DNA of 14,344 nt from Rickettsia typhi (GCA_945861605.1 CAMAVG010000015.1:1-14344); one strand, 5' to 3'. Numbered from the stretch's first letter, positions 5,781 through 14,078 are shown. Notes: generated by a model not told the origin, from the sequence alone. Made by a program: numbers and translations.

Positions 5781-7946
5781 TTACTGTTTGCTACTCGCGG
5801 CTGAAATTAGCATTGATATGTCGGGGATATCGAGAAATAGCCCTTGTTCAAGCAGTTCTTGCGTGAGTTTTTTCTCAATTTCAGGCAAAAAGTAGTGGAA
5901 ACTGAGTACTTCGGAGTCGATAATCGCTTTTTTGATGTGTGTTCCACGCATTTCGATTTCGCCTATTGCGAATGCCTCAACATTGTTGTGCATGATGATT
6001 TTGCTCAACGCAAGGCTGAATTTCGTTTCATTTGTGGACGATTTTTCAGGTTTTTGCTGTAAAAGATCACGAATTATCTGGAATTTTGAAAGAAATTTGT
6101 GCATTTCAGGGGTATTGCAGGAATTTCCCTTGAATTCGACAGAATTGTTGGTGTATTTGAACGCGAAATCGTTTTGTTGAAATTTAATTTTTGGGATTGA
6201 GATTTCATCAAGTGTGCCGGTTTGCGTGTTGATTTTAATGGATTTTGCAAGGATTTCATCGCCATTTTCGCTTTGTCCGTGGATTTTGAGCTCAAGATTT
6301 TTGTAATTATTCGTTGGGAGAATATCCGCTTCAAGCTTGGAAAATGCAATGTATTCGTTGCTGAAATTTTGCAGATTGAGTGTCGCGATTGCATTTTGAT
6401 TCGCTTTTTTTTCGAACAAAACCGTTGCAGTTGCAATGTTGGAGTTGAATTCCGTTTGGAAATTTGCAATTTTCCCATTTGAAATAATTTTCATGCAATG
6501 ATATGTATCGCTGCATGTTGTGTCGATTTCAAGTTGAGTTTTCGTTGTAATGTTGCCGGAAGTTGGGAAAAATGGCGTTATATAATCATTTTTGAATATG
6601 TCCGTTAGGGATTTGAAGGTTCCACTGGTGTTTGTCGAAATTTTTACCTTATTATTCGCGATTTCAACGATGGAATTTTTCAAAATATTGCCCGCAGATT
6701 TCCCGTTTTCGACAGTAGCAATCATTTTACTTGGCGTTACTGTAACATTTCCGCTGGCGTTTTCAATAATCGCAAATGAAGGGTGATATTCGAAATTCGT
6801 ATCATTGAATGCGATATTTATGAGTAAATCCGCATTGTTTAGCACCGGAATGTTGATTTTTCCTTCGCAATGTGAAATATTTCCGCTTTTGAGTGCGTTT
6901 TCAAGATACTTCACGACGGATTTCAAAGAGTTGCTATTGATGTTTTTCAATGAAATAATGCTTTTTATTTCTTCAATCGTGATGTTTTTTATGTCAAATC
7001 CAATTTCATGATTGCCATTTTTTGTGTGGATGTCAAACGATGCGGGCGTTTTTCCGTTAATTGTGAATGGAGAAGTTGCGATGGACATTGATGTTGGGCT
7101 TGATGAGCCAAAAATTGTGAAATCGCTCAGCGTTGTTTCGTTGTTGATGAACTGGCTTTTTAAAAGCGAGACGGACTTGAGGAGGATTTCAAAATTTGTG
7201 TTGCGAGTATCCCGTGCATCAAGCGAAATGAAGCCTGTCGCACTTGAAAATTGCAGGAAATCAAGTTTGTTTTCCGTGTATTTGTGCAAAATTTTCGATG
7301 GAATATCGTTAAATGAAACATGGAGGTTTTTTGAGTTGAGCGTCACTTTGAAGTCGTATCCGTATTGCTTGGAATTTGCTTGCACGAAAAGGATGTATCC
7401 GCGTTGGTTCACTTTCAAAAGTGCGTCGTTTATGTAAATTTTATTGCTGTTGATATTCAGAATGAAATCCTTGATATCCATTTTGAACGATGGAATGAGT
7501 GAATAATAAAAACTCGCAAGTGCGTGCGGGTTATATGTGCTTTTGTCTTTGCTTGTATTGATGTTCATGAGAAACCTTTCGATTGTGATTTTATAAAGCC
7601 TCCCGTGGAGGATATCTGATATTGAAAACGCAATTTTTGCATTATACCCCTCGATTTCGACATCATTTGTGTGTTTTTTAAAGTGGGAAATTTGAATCTC
7701 GATATTTTCGTCATGGATTATTGTTGAGATTTTCTCGTATTCAACGCGAAGTATTGGCAGGGTTTTTTTCAGTAAATCCGTTGTGAAGAGTGCGGCGCGG
7801 CTGGGATCGGTTTTTATGAAAACAAAAAATAAAAATGCGGCAACGGTAAGAGTCAAAAGAATGAAACTTGCAAACGAAAGAATGTGGTATGAAAGTTTTT
7901 TCAAAAACGATAAAACCACGGAAAGTGTTTTGCCAATATTTTTCAT
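5781..7946 (-). CDS. AsmA-like / DUF3971 (YhdP-type) envelope protein, C-terminally truncated
   Basis: The 721 residues start with a basic stretch and one membrane helix at about 20-44 (SYHILSF through FLFFVFIK), followed by a very long strand-rich, Asn/Lys/Ile-rich region, the layout of AsmA-like bridge proteins. Members of this superfamily (YhdP, TamB, AsmA) are inner-membrane-anchored periplasmic proteins linked to phospholipid movement to the outer membrane. The N-terminal segment with FKMDIKDFILNI and DALLKVN resembles DUF3971. The frame ends at TAA in ...AASSKQ, but family similarity continues in the same frame beyond it; joined, the length would be about 883 residues, within the range expected for the family. 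The ATG overlaps the end of the M48 gene by four bases (ATGA at 7946-7943), so translation is probably coupled. The superfamily call is solid; the exact subfamily is less certain. Confidence 0.75.
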   Translation of the reverse strand: MKNIGKTLSVVLSFLKKLSYHILSFASFILLTLTVAAFLFFVFIKTDPSRAALFTTDLLKKTLPILRVEYEKISTIIHDENIEIQISHFKKHTNDVEIEGYNAKIAFSISDILHGRLYKITIERFLMNINTSKDKSTYNPHALASFYYSLIPSFKMDIKDFILNINSNKIYINDALLKVNQRGYILFVQANSKQYGYDFKVTLNSKNLHVSFNDIPSKILHKYTENKLDFLQFSSATGFISLDARDTRNTNFEILLKSVSLLKSQFINNETTLSDFTIFGSSSPTSMSIATSPFTINGKTPASFDIHTKNGNHEIGFDIKNITIEEIKSIISLKNINSNSLKSVVKYLENALKSGNISHCEGKINIPVLNNADLLINIAFNDTNFEYHPSFAIIENASGNVTVTPSKMIATVENGKSAGNILKNSIVEIANNKVKISTNTSGTFKSLTDIFKNDYITPFFPTSGNITTKTQLEIDTTCSDTYHCMKIISNGKIANFQTEFNSNIATATVLFEKKANQNAIATLNLQNFSNEYIAFSKLEADILPTNNYKNLELKIHGQSENGDEILAKSIKINTQTGTLDEISIPKIKFQQNDFAFKYTNNSVEFKGNSCNTPEMHKFLSKFQIIRDLLQQKPEKSSTNETKFSLALSKIIMHNNVEAFAIGEIEMRGTHIKKAIIDSEVLSFHYFLPEIEKKLTQELLEQGLFLDIPDISMLISAASSKQ

Positions 7947-9277
7947 ACAATTTTTTCAATGCGTTTTAGTCTTTCGGAAATAACCGCGTTTGGATTTTCC
8001 CTTAAAAGAGCCTTGAGTTTGGAGATTTCATCGCGAAGAATGTATTTTGCTTCTTTGTCGGATTTTTCCATAAAAAGTGCAATTTCTTCTACTCTGGAAA
8101 TGAGATAGTATTCCTTCAAATTCAATTTGCTGTAGGCATACTGAAGGTTTTGGTAGAGTGTTGCGGAATGTTCCTTTGTGTTTTTGAGTTCATCCAAAAT
8201 TGCAATTCCTTCCTTAATTTTTTCTTCATCTTGGAAGGTTTTTATTAAAAAAGTGGCGTATTCTTGGGATATCAGGTTGTTTTTGGAGAGTGCGATCGCC
8301 GTTTTGAAATGTGAAATTGCCTGTTGGTTTTGCTGTAAATTTGTGTGAATTATTGCCGCAGTTTCGTGGAAATATGGGTTGTTTTGGTGTGATTTCAGCA
8401 GGTTGTTTATGTGAAATAAGGCGATTTCATTTTTGTTTTCAAGAAGGTTTTGGTAGGAGAGGTAATACGCTTTATATTGCGGGTGGTTCAAAATTGCGTG
8501 CGTGTTTGTGTGAAGACTTGCGTTTCCAGAGTGTGCAAGAATTTTCGCCTGAATAAAAAAATGTTTTTGGAGGGTTTCCTCGTCCGTTTTTTTGCCTTGG
8601 TTTGGGTGTGATTGGAAGTAGGTTATGCGGTCGGTTGTCAATGGGTGAGTTATGGAATATCTGTCGATTTCTTTTGTGTATTTACTCTGAACCGATTCAA
8701 GTTTTTTGAAAAGTTCAAGCATTCCATTGCTGGAGATATCCGATTTTTTCATAAATAGCATGGCGTATCTGTCCGCCTCTGCTTCTTGAGTTCGCGAAAA
8801 TGAAAGAAATTGCCGCTCTGCAATGTGCTGACCAAGCATCGTTGAAGCAATTGCGGCATTTGTTCCGGAATTTGTTGGTGAAGCGACAAGCATTCCAACG
8901 CCAAGAAGGGTTGCGATGGCGTATGTTGCGATCGATTTTTGCATGCTCGCCTGTGATTTCACCAAATGTGCACCAATTATATGCCCAAATTCATGGGATA
9001 TCACACCTTGCAACATGTTTGGCGTGTTTGAGGTTTCGATCAAACCTGTGTTGACAAAAATATTCTGCCCACCATAAACAAACGCGTTGATTGAGTTATC
9101 CTTCACAAGATAAAACGAAACGGCATCGCTTGAAGTTCCGCCGGATTGGAATATCGGCGAGGAAATTTCGCGGAGGTAATCCTCAATTTCTGCGTCCCGA
9201 ACAAGGTTCAACGCATTTGCGTTTAGTGATGTTGCAACAAACAGGGTTATGAATAGCTTTGGAAACCTCACAATCAA
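7943..9277 (-). CDS. M48 family zinc metalloprotease with TPR region, BepA-like
   Basis: BepA-type proteins are periplasmic protease/chaperones that degrade or assist stalled outer-membrane proteins at the BAM and LPS-assembly complexes. The 444-residue product has a signal peptide (about 1-22, ending ANA), the HEFGH zinc motif at 95-99, the third-ligand EAEAD element at 165-169, and ITHPLTTDRI at 209-218, whose His211 corresponds to the His-switch residue of BepA. A hydrophobic stretch at 115-134 follows the catalytic helix. From about 240 the sequence is helical with TPR-like units (e.g. YFHETAAIIHTNLQQNQQAISHFKTAI), as in BepA. The first possible start is TTG at 9277, with GAGA ten bases upstream; GTG at 9271 is an alternative. 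No ATG exists near the signal peptide. The 3' end overlaps the AsmA-like gene by four bases. Confidence 0.88.
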   Translation of the reverse strand: MIVRFPKLFITLFVATSLNANALNLVRDAEIEDYLREISSPIFQSGGTSSDAVSFYLVKDNSINAFVYGGQNIFVNTGLIETSNTPNMLQGVISHEFGHIIGAHLVKSQASMQKSIATYAIATLLGVGMLVASPTNSGTNAAIASTMLGQHIAERQFLSFSRTQEAEADRYAMLFMKKSDISSNGMLELFKKLESVQSKYTKEIDRYSITHPLTTDRITYFQSHPNQGKKTDEETLQKHFFIQAKILAHSGNASLHTNTHAILNHPQYKAYYLSYQNLLENKNEIALFHINNLLKSHQNNPYFHETAAIIHTNLQQNQQAISHFKTAIALSKNNLISQEYATFLIKTFQDEEKIKEGIAILDELKNTKEHSATLYQNLQYAYSKLNLKEYYLISRVEEIALFMEKSDKEAKYILRDEISKLKALLRENPNAVISERLKRIEKIV

Positions 9278-9292
9278 ATAAATATTTTCTCA

Positions 9293-9322
9293 AATATGCA
9301 AATAAGTTCCTTAAGAAATCAA
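9293..9322 (-). promoter_or_regulatory. weak promoter candidate before the M48 gene
   Basis: On the minus strand, TTGATT (9317-9322) and CATATT (9293-9298) are 18 bases apart within the 71-base gap between uppS and the M48 gene. The -10 has two mismatches. Co-transcription from uppS is equally possible, as I see no terminator in the gap. Confidence 0.25.
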
Positions 9323-9348
9323 GTAATATTTGTGTTTTTCGTAAAAAA

Positions 9349-10023
9349 TTACACGCCAAAATTTCGTTCTTGCTTGTGGTAGAAATCTATTGCAAGATCA
9401 AGGTCAGACTTAGTAAAATTCGGCCAAAGAGTCCCACAAAAATAAAGTTCCGCGTAGCTGACCTCCCACAAAAGAAAGTTGCTGAGTCGTTGTTTTCCAC
9501 CCGTGCGAATTAGGAGGTCGACATCTGGCATATTTTCGTAATAAAGCCCGCTTGCAATTGATTCAATCGAAATTTCCCCGCCATTTGCGATAATTTTTTG
9601 GCACGCATCAACAATTTCCTGTTTTCCGCCGTAATTTAGTGCAATGTTCAGCGTGAATGTGAATTCCTGCGGTGTGTTTTCGTTGATTTTTGCGATCTTT
9701 TGCTGAATTCTTTCGGGGAAAATTTCAAAATTTCCAATGCAGCGAACATTGATTTTCTCATTTTGAAGTTTTTTTATGTCGGAATCAAGATATTTTTCCA
9801 GCATGAGGAATAAATCGTCAGTTTCTTCCTTAGATCTCCCGGTGTTTTCAACGGAAAATGCGTAGACAGTGACAAGCGGGATTGCGTAATTTTTAAGGAT
9901 TTTGCACAGTTCCATCAATGCTTTTGCACCTTCTTCATGCCCTTTTTTCACGGAAAAATTGCGTTCTTTTGCCCACCTGCGGTTGCCGTCCATAACGATT
10001 GCAAGGTGTTTGATTTCTTCCAT
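9349..10023 (-). CDS. uppS: polyprenyl (undecaprenyl) diphosphate synthase, cis-prenyltransferase
   Basis: The enzyme adds isopentenyl units in cis to farnesyl diphosphate to build the C55 lipid carrier for peptidoglycan and surface polysaccharides. The 224 residues contain the catalytic MDGNRRW motif with Asp12, His29 of the GHEEG element, AFSVEN at 55-60, Asp169, and RTGG-Q-RLSNFLLW with Arg173, Arg179 and Ser181, then AELYF with Glu192 (equivalent to E. coli Glu213, a magnesium ligand). Several usually invariant positions differ: the Glu of RTGGExR is Lys177, the Trp of SxENW is Thr61, and the Arg preceding GH by three (E. coli Arg39) is Val25. The protein is a little shorter than E. coli UppS (about 250). 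The ATG has no strong Shine-Dalgarno. It leads the envelope cluster of three genes. Confidence 0.9.
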   Translation of the reverse strand: MEEIKHLAIVMDGNRRWAKERNFSVKKGHEEGAKALMELCKILKNYAIPLVTVYAFSVENTGRSKEETDDLFLMLEKYLDSDIKKLQNEKINVRCIGNFEIFPERIQQKIAKINENTPQEFTFTLNIALNYGGKQEIVDACQKIIANGGEISIESIASGLYYENMPDVDLLIRTGGKQRLSNFLLWEVSYAELYFCGTLWPNFTKSDLDLAIDFYHKQERNFGV

Positions 10024-10040
10024 TTGTGCTAATTTTTCAC

Positions 10041-10070
10041 AATATATATATTATAAATTTTTATTTTCAA
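10041..10070 (-). promoter_or_regulatory. candidate uppS promoter
   Basis: TTGAAA (10065-10070, five of six -35 bases) and TATATT (10041-10046, five of six -10 bases) are 18 bases apart on the minus strand, ending 17 bases before the uppS ATG. The predicted leader would be only about 10 bases. The 82-base spacer 10024-10105 is otherwise very AT-rich, and I see no clear terminator for rnhA in it. Confidence 0.4.
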
Positions 10071-10105
10071 GTTGTTTTTTCGGCAAATGGAAGCAAGTTT
10101 TTAAT

Positions 10106-10549
10106 TTATTTTTGGCGATGTTTCGTGATTTCATTAGTGGCGAGGAAGTCGGCTCGCTCGTTTAAAACATTGCCATTGTGTGCCTTGACCCACTTCCATT
10201 CGGGTTTTAATTTTTGGCTGATTTCATCGAGTTGAATCCAGAGTTCGGCGTTTTTTACTGGTTGTTTTGCGGCGGTTTTCCACCCGTTTTTCTTCCAGTT
10301 GATGATCCACTGCGTGATTCCATTTTTTACATATTGGCTATCGGTGTAGATTTCAATTGGGATATTTGGCATTTTCACGGATAATAGTCCCTCAATGCAA
10401 GCACGAAGTTCCATTTGGTTGTTGGTTGTGTTTGCTTGAAAGCCGGAGATTTCCTTGGTTGCGTCCTCCCATTTCAGAACCGCACCCCAGCCACCTTGCA
10501 TGCTTGGCATTGAACACGCGCCGTCTGTGTATATAATTATTTTTGACAT
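10106..10549 (-). CDS. rnhA: ribonuclease HI
   Basis: This enzyme cleaves the RNA strand of RNA-DNA hybrids, removing R-loops and primer RNA. The 147-residue protein has the four catalytic carboxylates at the expected places: Asp9 in IYTDGAC, Glu47 in NNQMELRA, Asp70 in IYTDSQYV and Asp134 in NERADFLA. His124 of the flexible loop (KAHNGNVLNE) is kept, although the common HxGHxxN reads HNGNVLN. The WIINWKKNGWKT segment is the typical basic handle region. Length is close to E. coli RNase HI (155). The start overlaps the end of rnpA by 13 bases, so the two are probably co-translated. It is the last gene of the fusA-argC-rnpA-rnhA run. Confidence 0.95.
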   Translation of the reverse strand: MSKIIIYTDGACSMPSMQGGWGAVLKWEDATKEISGFQANTTNNQMELRACIEGLLSVKMPNIPIEIYTDSQYVKNGITQWIINWKKNGWKTAAKQPVKNAELWIQLDEISQKLKPEWKWVKAHNGNVLNERADFLATNEITKHRQK

Positions 10550-10887
10550 ATTCCCATCATAATTTCCGTTTTTATTTTCTCAAAATTCATTGTTTCGCAT
10601 TGTTTTCTTGCAACGATTATCACACAATTTGGCGAAATATCAACGCCATTTAGTGCCGCACGAATCCTTCGTTTTATGCGATTTCTCTCAACTGCTCCGC
10701 CAAGTTTTTTCGTTGCCATTATTCCATAAATTGGTTGAAATTGGTTGTGTCGCTTGAATTTTGTGCAGAATTCCTCCATTGAAATTTTGTAAATTACGCA
10801 CGATTTCAGCACGATTTTCTGTTGGGAGTTCGTCGCAGAGTTCATTATAAATTTGAAGTGCGAGTACTGTTTGACCGTGTTTTTCAT
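10537..10887 (-). CDS. rnpA: ribonuclease P protein component
   Basis: This is the small basic protein subunit that binds RNase P RNA and pre-tRNA leaders during 5' maturation of tRNA. The signature KKLGGAVERNRIKRRIRAAL at 60-79 is the conserved RNR helix with its preceding strand. The 116-residue length is normal, and HFKFIM at 10-15 plausibly corresponds to the N-terminal helix of the family, supporting the ATG at 10887 rather than the internal Met15. The N-terminal half is divergent and lacks the usual LKKRxDF. The gene normally follows rpmH (L34); here it follows argC by six bases, and rpmH is absent. It overlaps rnhA by 13 bases in another frame. Confidence 0.88.
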   Translation of the reverse strand: MKNTVKQYSHFKFIMNSATNSQQKIVLKSCVIYKISMEEFCTKFKRHNQFQPIYGIMATKKLGGAVERNRIKRRIRAALNGVDISPNCVIIVARKQCETMNFEKIKTEIMMGICQK

Positions 10888-10893
10888 GAAAAT

Positions 10894-11895
10894 TTACGGG
10901 ATAATTGGCATGAATTCAAGCCCAGACTTTTGCGGAAAACCAAATGCGATATTCATATTTTGCACTGCCTGCGATGACGACCCCTTGGAAATGTTGTCGA
11001 TCACACTCGAAATGAAGACTTCATCGCTGTTTTGCACAACGCAAATTTTGCAAAAATTCGTCGCCAAAACTTCACGAGTCGAAGGCAGGGAATCAACGAT
11101 TTTCACGAAGTCGGAATTCTTATAAAATTCCTTTAAAATCGTGGTGCAATCGGCGTTGGAGTTGATGTAAATGCTGGTCTCAATTCCACGAATTACAGGA
11201 ACCAAATGCGGAGTAAAGCGAACTTTTTGCCCGAAATAATGTGAGATTTCATCGCGATGGCGGTGCTGATGCGGGCTGTAGGCTTTCACGGAATCGCTGT
11301 TTTGTGTGAAGGAAAAATCGAAGGAATCCTTGCGACCTGCACCCGAAATTCCGGTTTTGCTGTCAATTATTACCTGCGAATTTATGTGGTTTTGAAGTGG
11401 AATCAATGGCAAAAGTGCCGATGTTGGAAAGCACCCCGGGCAGGCGATAATTTGCGATTTCGCGATTTTTTCCTCGAAGATTTCACTCAGTCCATAGCAG
11501 GCTTTTTCCTGCAATTCAGGGGCTTTATGCGTGGAGTAATTTGCTTCGTAAAGCTCAATTGGAAGGCGGAAATCTGCGGAAAGATCGATGATTTTTATGT
11601 GCGAATTTTTTGCGAGAATTTCTGAAATCACGAGTTGGGATGTCTGGTGTGGAAGGCAGCAAAAAACGCAGTCGATCGTGTCGAAATCGACTTCCTCCAG
11701 CTTTTGGATTGTTGGTATTTGAAAAACATTGAGTGCGGGGTAGATTTCTGAAATCTCCTTGCCGGCAAACGAATTTCCAACGATATTTTTCACCGAAACA
11801 AATGGGTGTAACATTAAAAGGCGAAGGGCTTCAACACCTGTGAAACCCGTTACACCAATTATTGCAACATTTAAAACTGCCGATTTATTCAACAT
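10894..11895 (-). CDS. argC: N-acetyl-gamma-glutamyl-phosphate reductase
   Basis: ArgC makes N-acetylglutamate 5-semialdehyde from N-acetylglutamyl phosphate with NADPH, the third step of arginine synthesis. Using the ATG at 11895, the protein has 333 residues, the normal length. The Rossmann nucleotide motif is GVTGFTG at 14-20, the catalytic Cys155 sits in ACPGCFPTSALLPLIPL, and the His-rich PHQHRHRDEI at 208-217 supplies the second active-site group. The frame is open to a TTG at 11940, but that would run 32 bases into fusA and add a tail not usual for the family. It starts 13 bases after fusA and ends six bases before rnpA. No other arginine gene is in the window. Confidence 0.94.
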   Translation of the reverse strand: MLNKSAVLNVAIIGVTGFTGVEALRLLMLHPFVSVKNIVGNSFAGKEISEIYPALNVFQIPTIQKLEEVDFDTIDCVFCCLPHQTSQLVISEILAKNSHIKIIDLSADFRLPIELYEANYSTHKAPELQEKACYGLSEIFEEKIAKSQIIACPGCFPTSALLPLIPLQNHINSQVIIDSKTGISGAGRKDSFDFSFTQNSDSVKAYSPHQHRHRDEISHYFGQKVRFTPHLVPVIRGIETSIYINSNADCTTILKEFYKNSDFVKIVDSLPSTREVLATNFCKICVVQNSDEVFISSVIDNISKGSSSQAVQNMNIAFGFPQKSGLEFMPIIP

Positions 11896-11908
11896 TTTGC
11901 AAAAAATA

Positions 11909-14005
11909 TTACTCTTCAGCAAATGAAAATCCTTTCGCAAGTTCTTTCATGATGTTGTCCGGAACGATTGAGTATTTTTCAAAAACCATTGAATACTGAG
12001 CACGACCTTGGGACATCGAACGAAGTGTGTTTACATAGCCAAACATTGAAGAAAGTGGCACTGATGCTGTTATAATTTTCGCATTAGCACGGTCTTCCAT
12101 GTTGGAAATTTGTCCACGACGAGAGTTGATATCACCGATGATATCGCCCATGTAATCTTCAGGTGTGATAACCTCAACTTTCATGATTGGTTCCAAAATT
12201 TTCGGCGCACCTTTTTGTGCCAATTGACGGAAGGCATGACGAGCGGCGATTTCAAACGCAAGGGCGGAGGAATCGACATCATGGTATGCACCATCAACAA
12301 GCGTTGCCTTAAGATCGATAACTTGATTTCCGGCGATAAGACCGTTTTTCAAAGCAGATTCCAGACCTTTTTCAGCACCTGGAATGTATTCTTTTGGAAT
12401 TGCTCCACCAAAAATTTTGTTTTCAAAAACGAAACCAGAACCAGCTTCGCCCGGCTCAAATTCAATTTTCACACGCGCGAATTGACCAGAACCACCAGAT
12501 TGCTTTTTGTGGAGGTAATCAATTGTTGCAGATGTTGTGATTGTTTCACGATAAGCAACTTGCGGCGCACCGATTGTCGCTTCAACACCAAATTCGCGTT
12601 TCATACGGTCGATGATGATCTCCAAGTGAAGTTCGCCCATTCCTTTCAGAATTGTTTGGTTGGATTCCTCATTTGATTCAACGCGAAGTGAAGGATCTTC
12701 CGCAACAAGTTTAGCAATTGCAAGGGACATTTTGTCTTGATCGGCAATAGATTTTGGTTCAACAGCAACTTCGATAACCGGTTCAGGGAAATCCATGCGT
12801 TCCAAAATGATTGGTTTTTCAGGGTCGCATAATGTATCACCAGTTGTTGTGTATTTCAAACCAGCAAGGGCGACGATATCCCCAGCAACGGCGATTTTTA
12901 CATCCTCACGGTTGTTTGCGTGCATAAGAAGCATTCTTCCAACGCGTTCTTTTTTGTTTTTGATCGGGTTCAACAATGCAACGCCGGGTTCAAGTTTTCC
13001 TGAGTAAATCCTCACGAATGTAATTGAACCGACGAATGGATCGTTTGCAAGTTTGAACGCAAGCATTGAGAGTGGCTCAGAAGTTTTTTTCTTACGAACT
13101 TCCTCGGCGTCGGTATCAGGGTTAATACCTGTTACATCTGGAATATCAATTGGTGATGGAAGGTAGAGGTTTACGGCATCAAGAAGTGGTTGAACACCTT
13201 TGTTTTTGAAGGCAGAACCACAGAAAATTGGCACAAATTTGAACGCAATTGTTCCTTTTCTAATGCACGCGTTAAGGTCGTCTTCAGAAATTGTTTCGCC
13301 GTTAAGGTATTTTTCCATCAAGTCATCATCCATTTCAACGGCGGTTTCAATAAGTTGAGCATGATATTGAGCAACTTTTTCTTTCATATCAGCAGGAACA
13401 TCAACATAAGAAAATGATGCACCAAGTTGGTCGTTTTCCCAAACGATATACTGTTGTTTAAGAACATCGATGATTCCTTCGAATTCGTCACCAGCACCAA
13501 CCGGAAGTTGCATAACAAGTGGTTTTGCACCAAGACGGCTTACGATCATATCAACACAGCGGTAGAAATTCGCGCCAGTTCTATCCATTTTGTTCACGAA
13601 GCAAATTCGTGGAACGGCGTATTTATCAGCTTGTCTCCAGACAGTTTCAGACTGCGGTTCAACGCCGGCAACGCCATCAAACACTGTAACTGCACCATCA
13701 AGAACACGAAGTGAACGCTCAACTTCAATTGTGAAATCGACATGCCCCGGGGTATCAATAATATTAATCAAGCAATCTTTCCAGTTGCAAGTTGTAGCGG
13801 CGGATGTAATTGTAATTCCGCGTTCTTGTTCTTGAACCATCCAGTCCATTGTTGCTGCACCATCGTGCACTTCACCAATTTTGTGCGAACGCCCTGTGTA
13901 GTAAAGAATTCTTTCGGTTGTTGTTGTTTTACCGGCATCAATGTGTGCCATAATTCCAATATTGCGATATTTTTCAATTGCATACTGCGACCTATCAACG
14001 GACAT
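11909..14005 (-). CDS. fusA: translation elongation factor G
   Basis: EF-G is the GTPase that drives ribosomal translocation and, with RRF, ribosome recycling. The 698 residues are full length. G motifs are intact: AHIDAGKT at 20-27, RGITI at 62-66, DTPGH at 84-88, NKMD at 138-141 and the CGSAFKN region near 265. Domain IV and V landmarks follow, including YLHKKQSGGSGQFARV, the INSRRGQI segment and LRSMSQGRAQYSM near the end. The ATG at 14005 has no convincing Shine-Dalgarno. The gene lies outside a classical str operon: the sequence directly upstream is an unrelated partial gene, and the downstream neighbour is argC, 13 bases away. Confidence 0.98.
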   Translation of the reverse strand: MSVDRSQYAIEKYRNIGIMAHIDAGKTTTTERILYYTGRSHKIGEVHDGAATMDWMVQEQERGITITSAATTCNWKDCLINIIDTPGHVDFTIEVERSLRVLDGAVTVFDGVAGVEPQSETVWRQADKYAVPRICFVNKMDRTGANFYRCVDMIVSRLGAKPLVMQLPVGAGDEFEGIIDVLKQQYIVWENDQLGASFSYVDVPADMKEKVAQYHAQLIETAVEMDDDLMEKYLNGETISEDDLNACIRKGTIAFKFVPIFCGSAFKNKGVQPLLDAVNLYLPSPIDIPDVTGINPDTDAEEVRKKKTSEPLSMLAFKLANDPFVGSITFVRIYSGKLEPGVALLNPIKNKKERVGRMLLMHANNREDVKIAVAGDIVALAGLKYTTTGDTLCDPEKPIILERMDFPEPVIEVAVEPKSIADQDKMSLAIAKLVAEDPSLRVESNEESNQTILKGMGELHLEIIIDRMKREFGVEATIGAPQVAYRETITTSATIDYLHKKQSGGSGQFARVKIEFEPGEAGSGFVFENKIFGGAIPKEYIPGAEKGLESALKNGLIAGNQVIDLKATLVDGAYHDVDSSALAFEIAARHAFRQLAQKGAPKILEPIMKVEVITPEDYMGDIIGDINSRRGQISNMEDRANAKIITASVPLSSMFGYVNTLRSMSQGRAQYSMVFEKYSIVPDNIMKELAKGFSFAEE

Positions 14006-14018
14006 ATTCTAGAAAAAA

Positions 14019-14069
14019 ATTATAAAAAAGACTTTGAATTTCACTGTTTCCAACGAAATTAATTGTCAA
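14019..14069 (-). promoter_or_regulatory. promoter-like elements in the fusA upstream gap
   Basis: The 73-base gap 14006-14078 holds a perfect TTGACA (14064-14069) and a perfect TATAAT (14019-14024) on the minus strand. They are about 39 bases apart, so they cannot be one sigma-70 promoter. TTGACA has no good -10 at 16-18 bases, and TATAAT would give a leader of only a few bases. A promoter for fusA is likely here, but its exact boxes are unclear. Confidence 0.35.
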
Positions 14070-14078
14070 GATTTATTA

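Noticed and set aside
7012..7437. 141-codon plus-strand frame opposite the AsmA-like gene
   Set aside because: It is antisense to a continuous real coding frame, with no recognisable domain and no promoter or ribosome-binding site.
7599..7611. CCTCC-CGT-GGAGG mini hairpin
   Set aside because: It has only five base pairs inside the AsmA-like coding region; such matches are expected by chance.
11896..11940. Longer argC start at TTG 11940
   Set aside because: It would overlap fusA by 32 bases and add 15 residues before a family-typical N-terminus; the ATG at 11895 gives normal ArgC length.
12110..12676. 188-codon open frame on the plus strand
   Set aside because: It lies wholly inside fusA on the opposite strand, and its Cys/Phe-rich translation has no family features.
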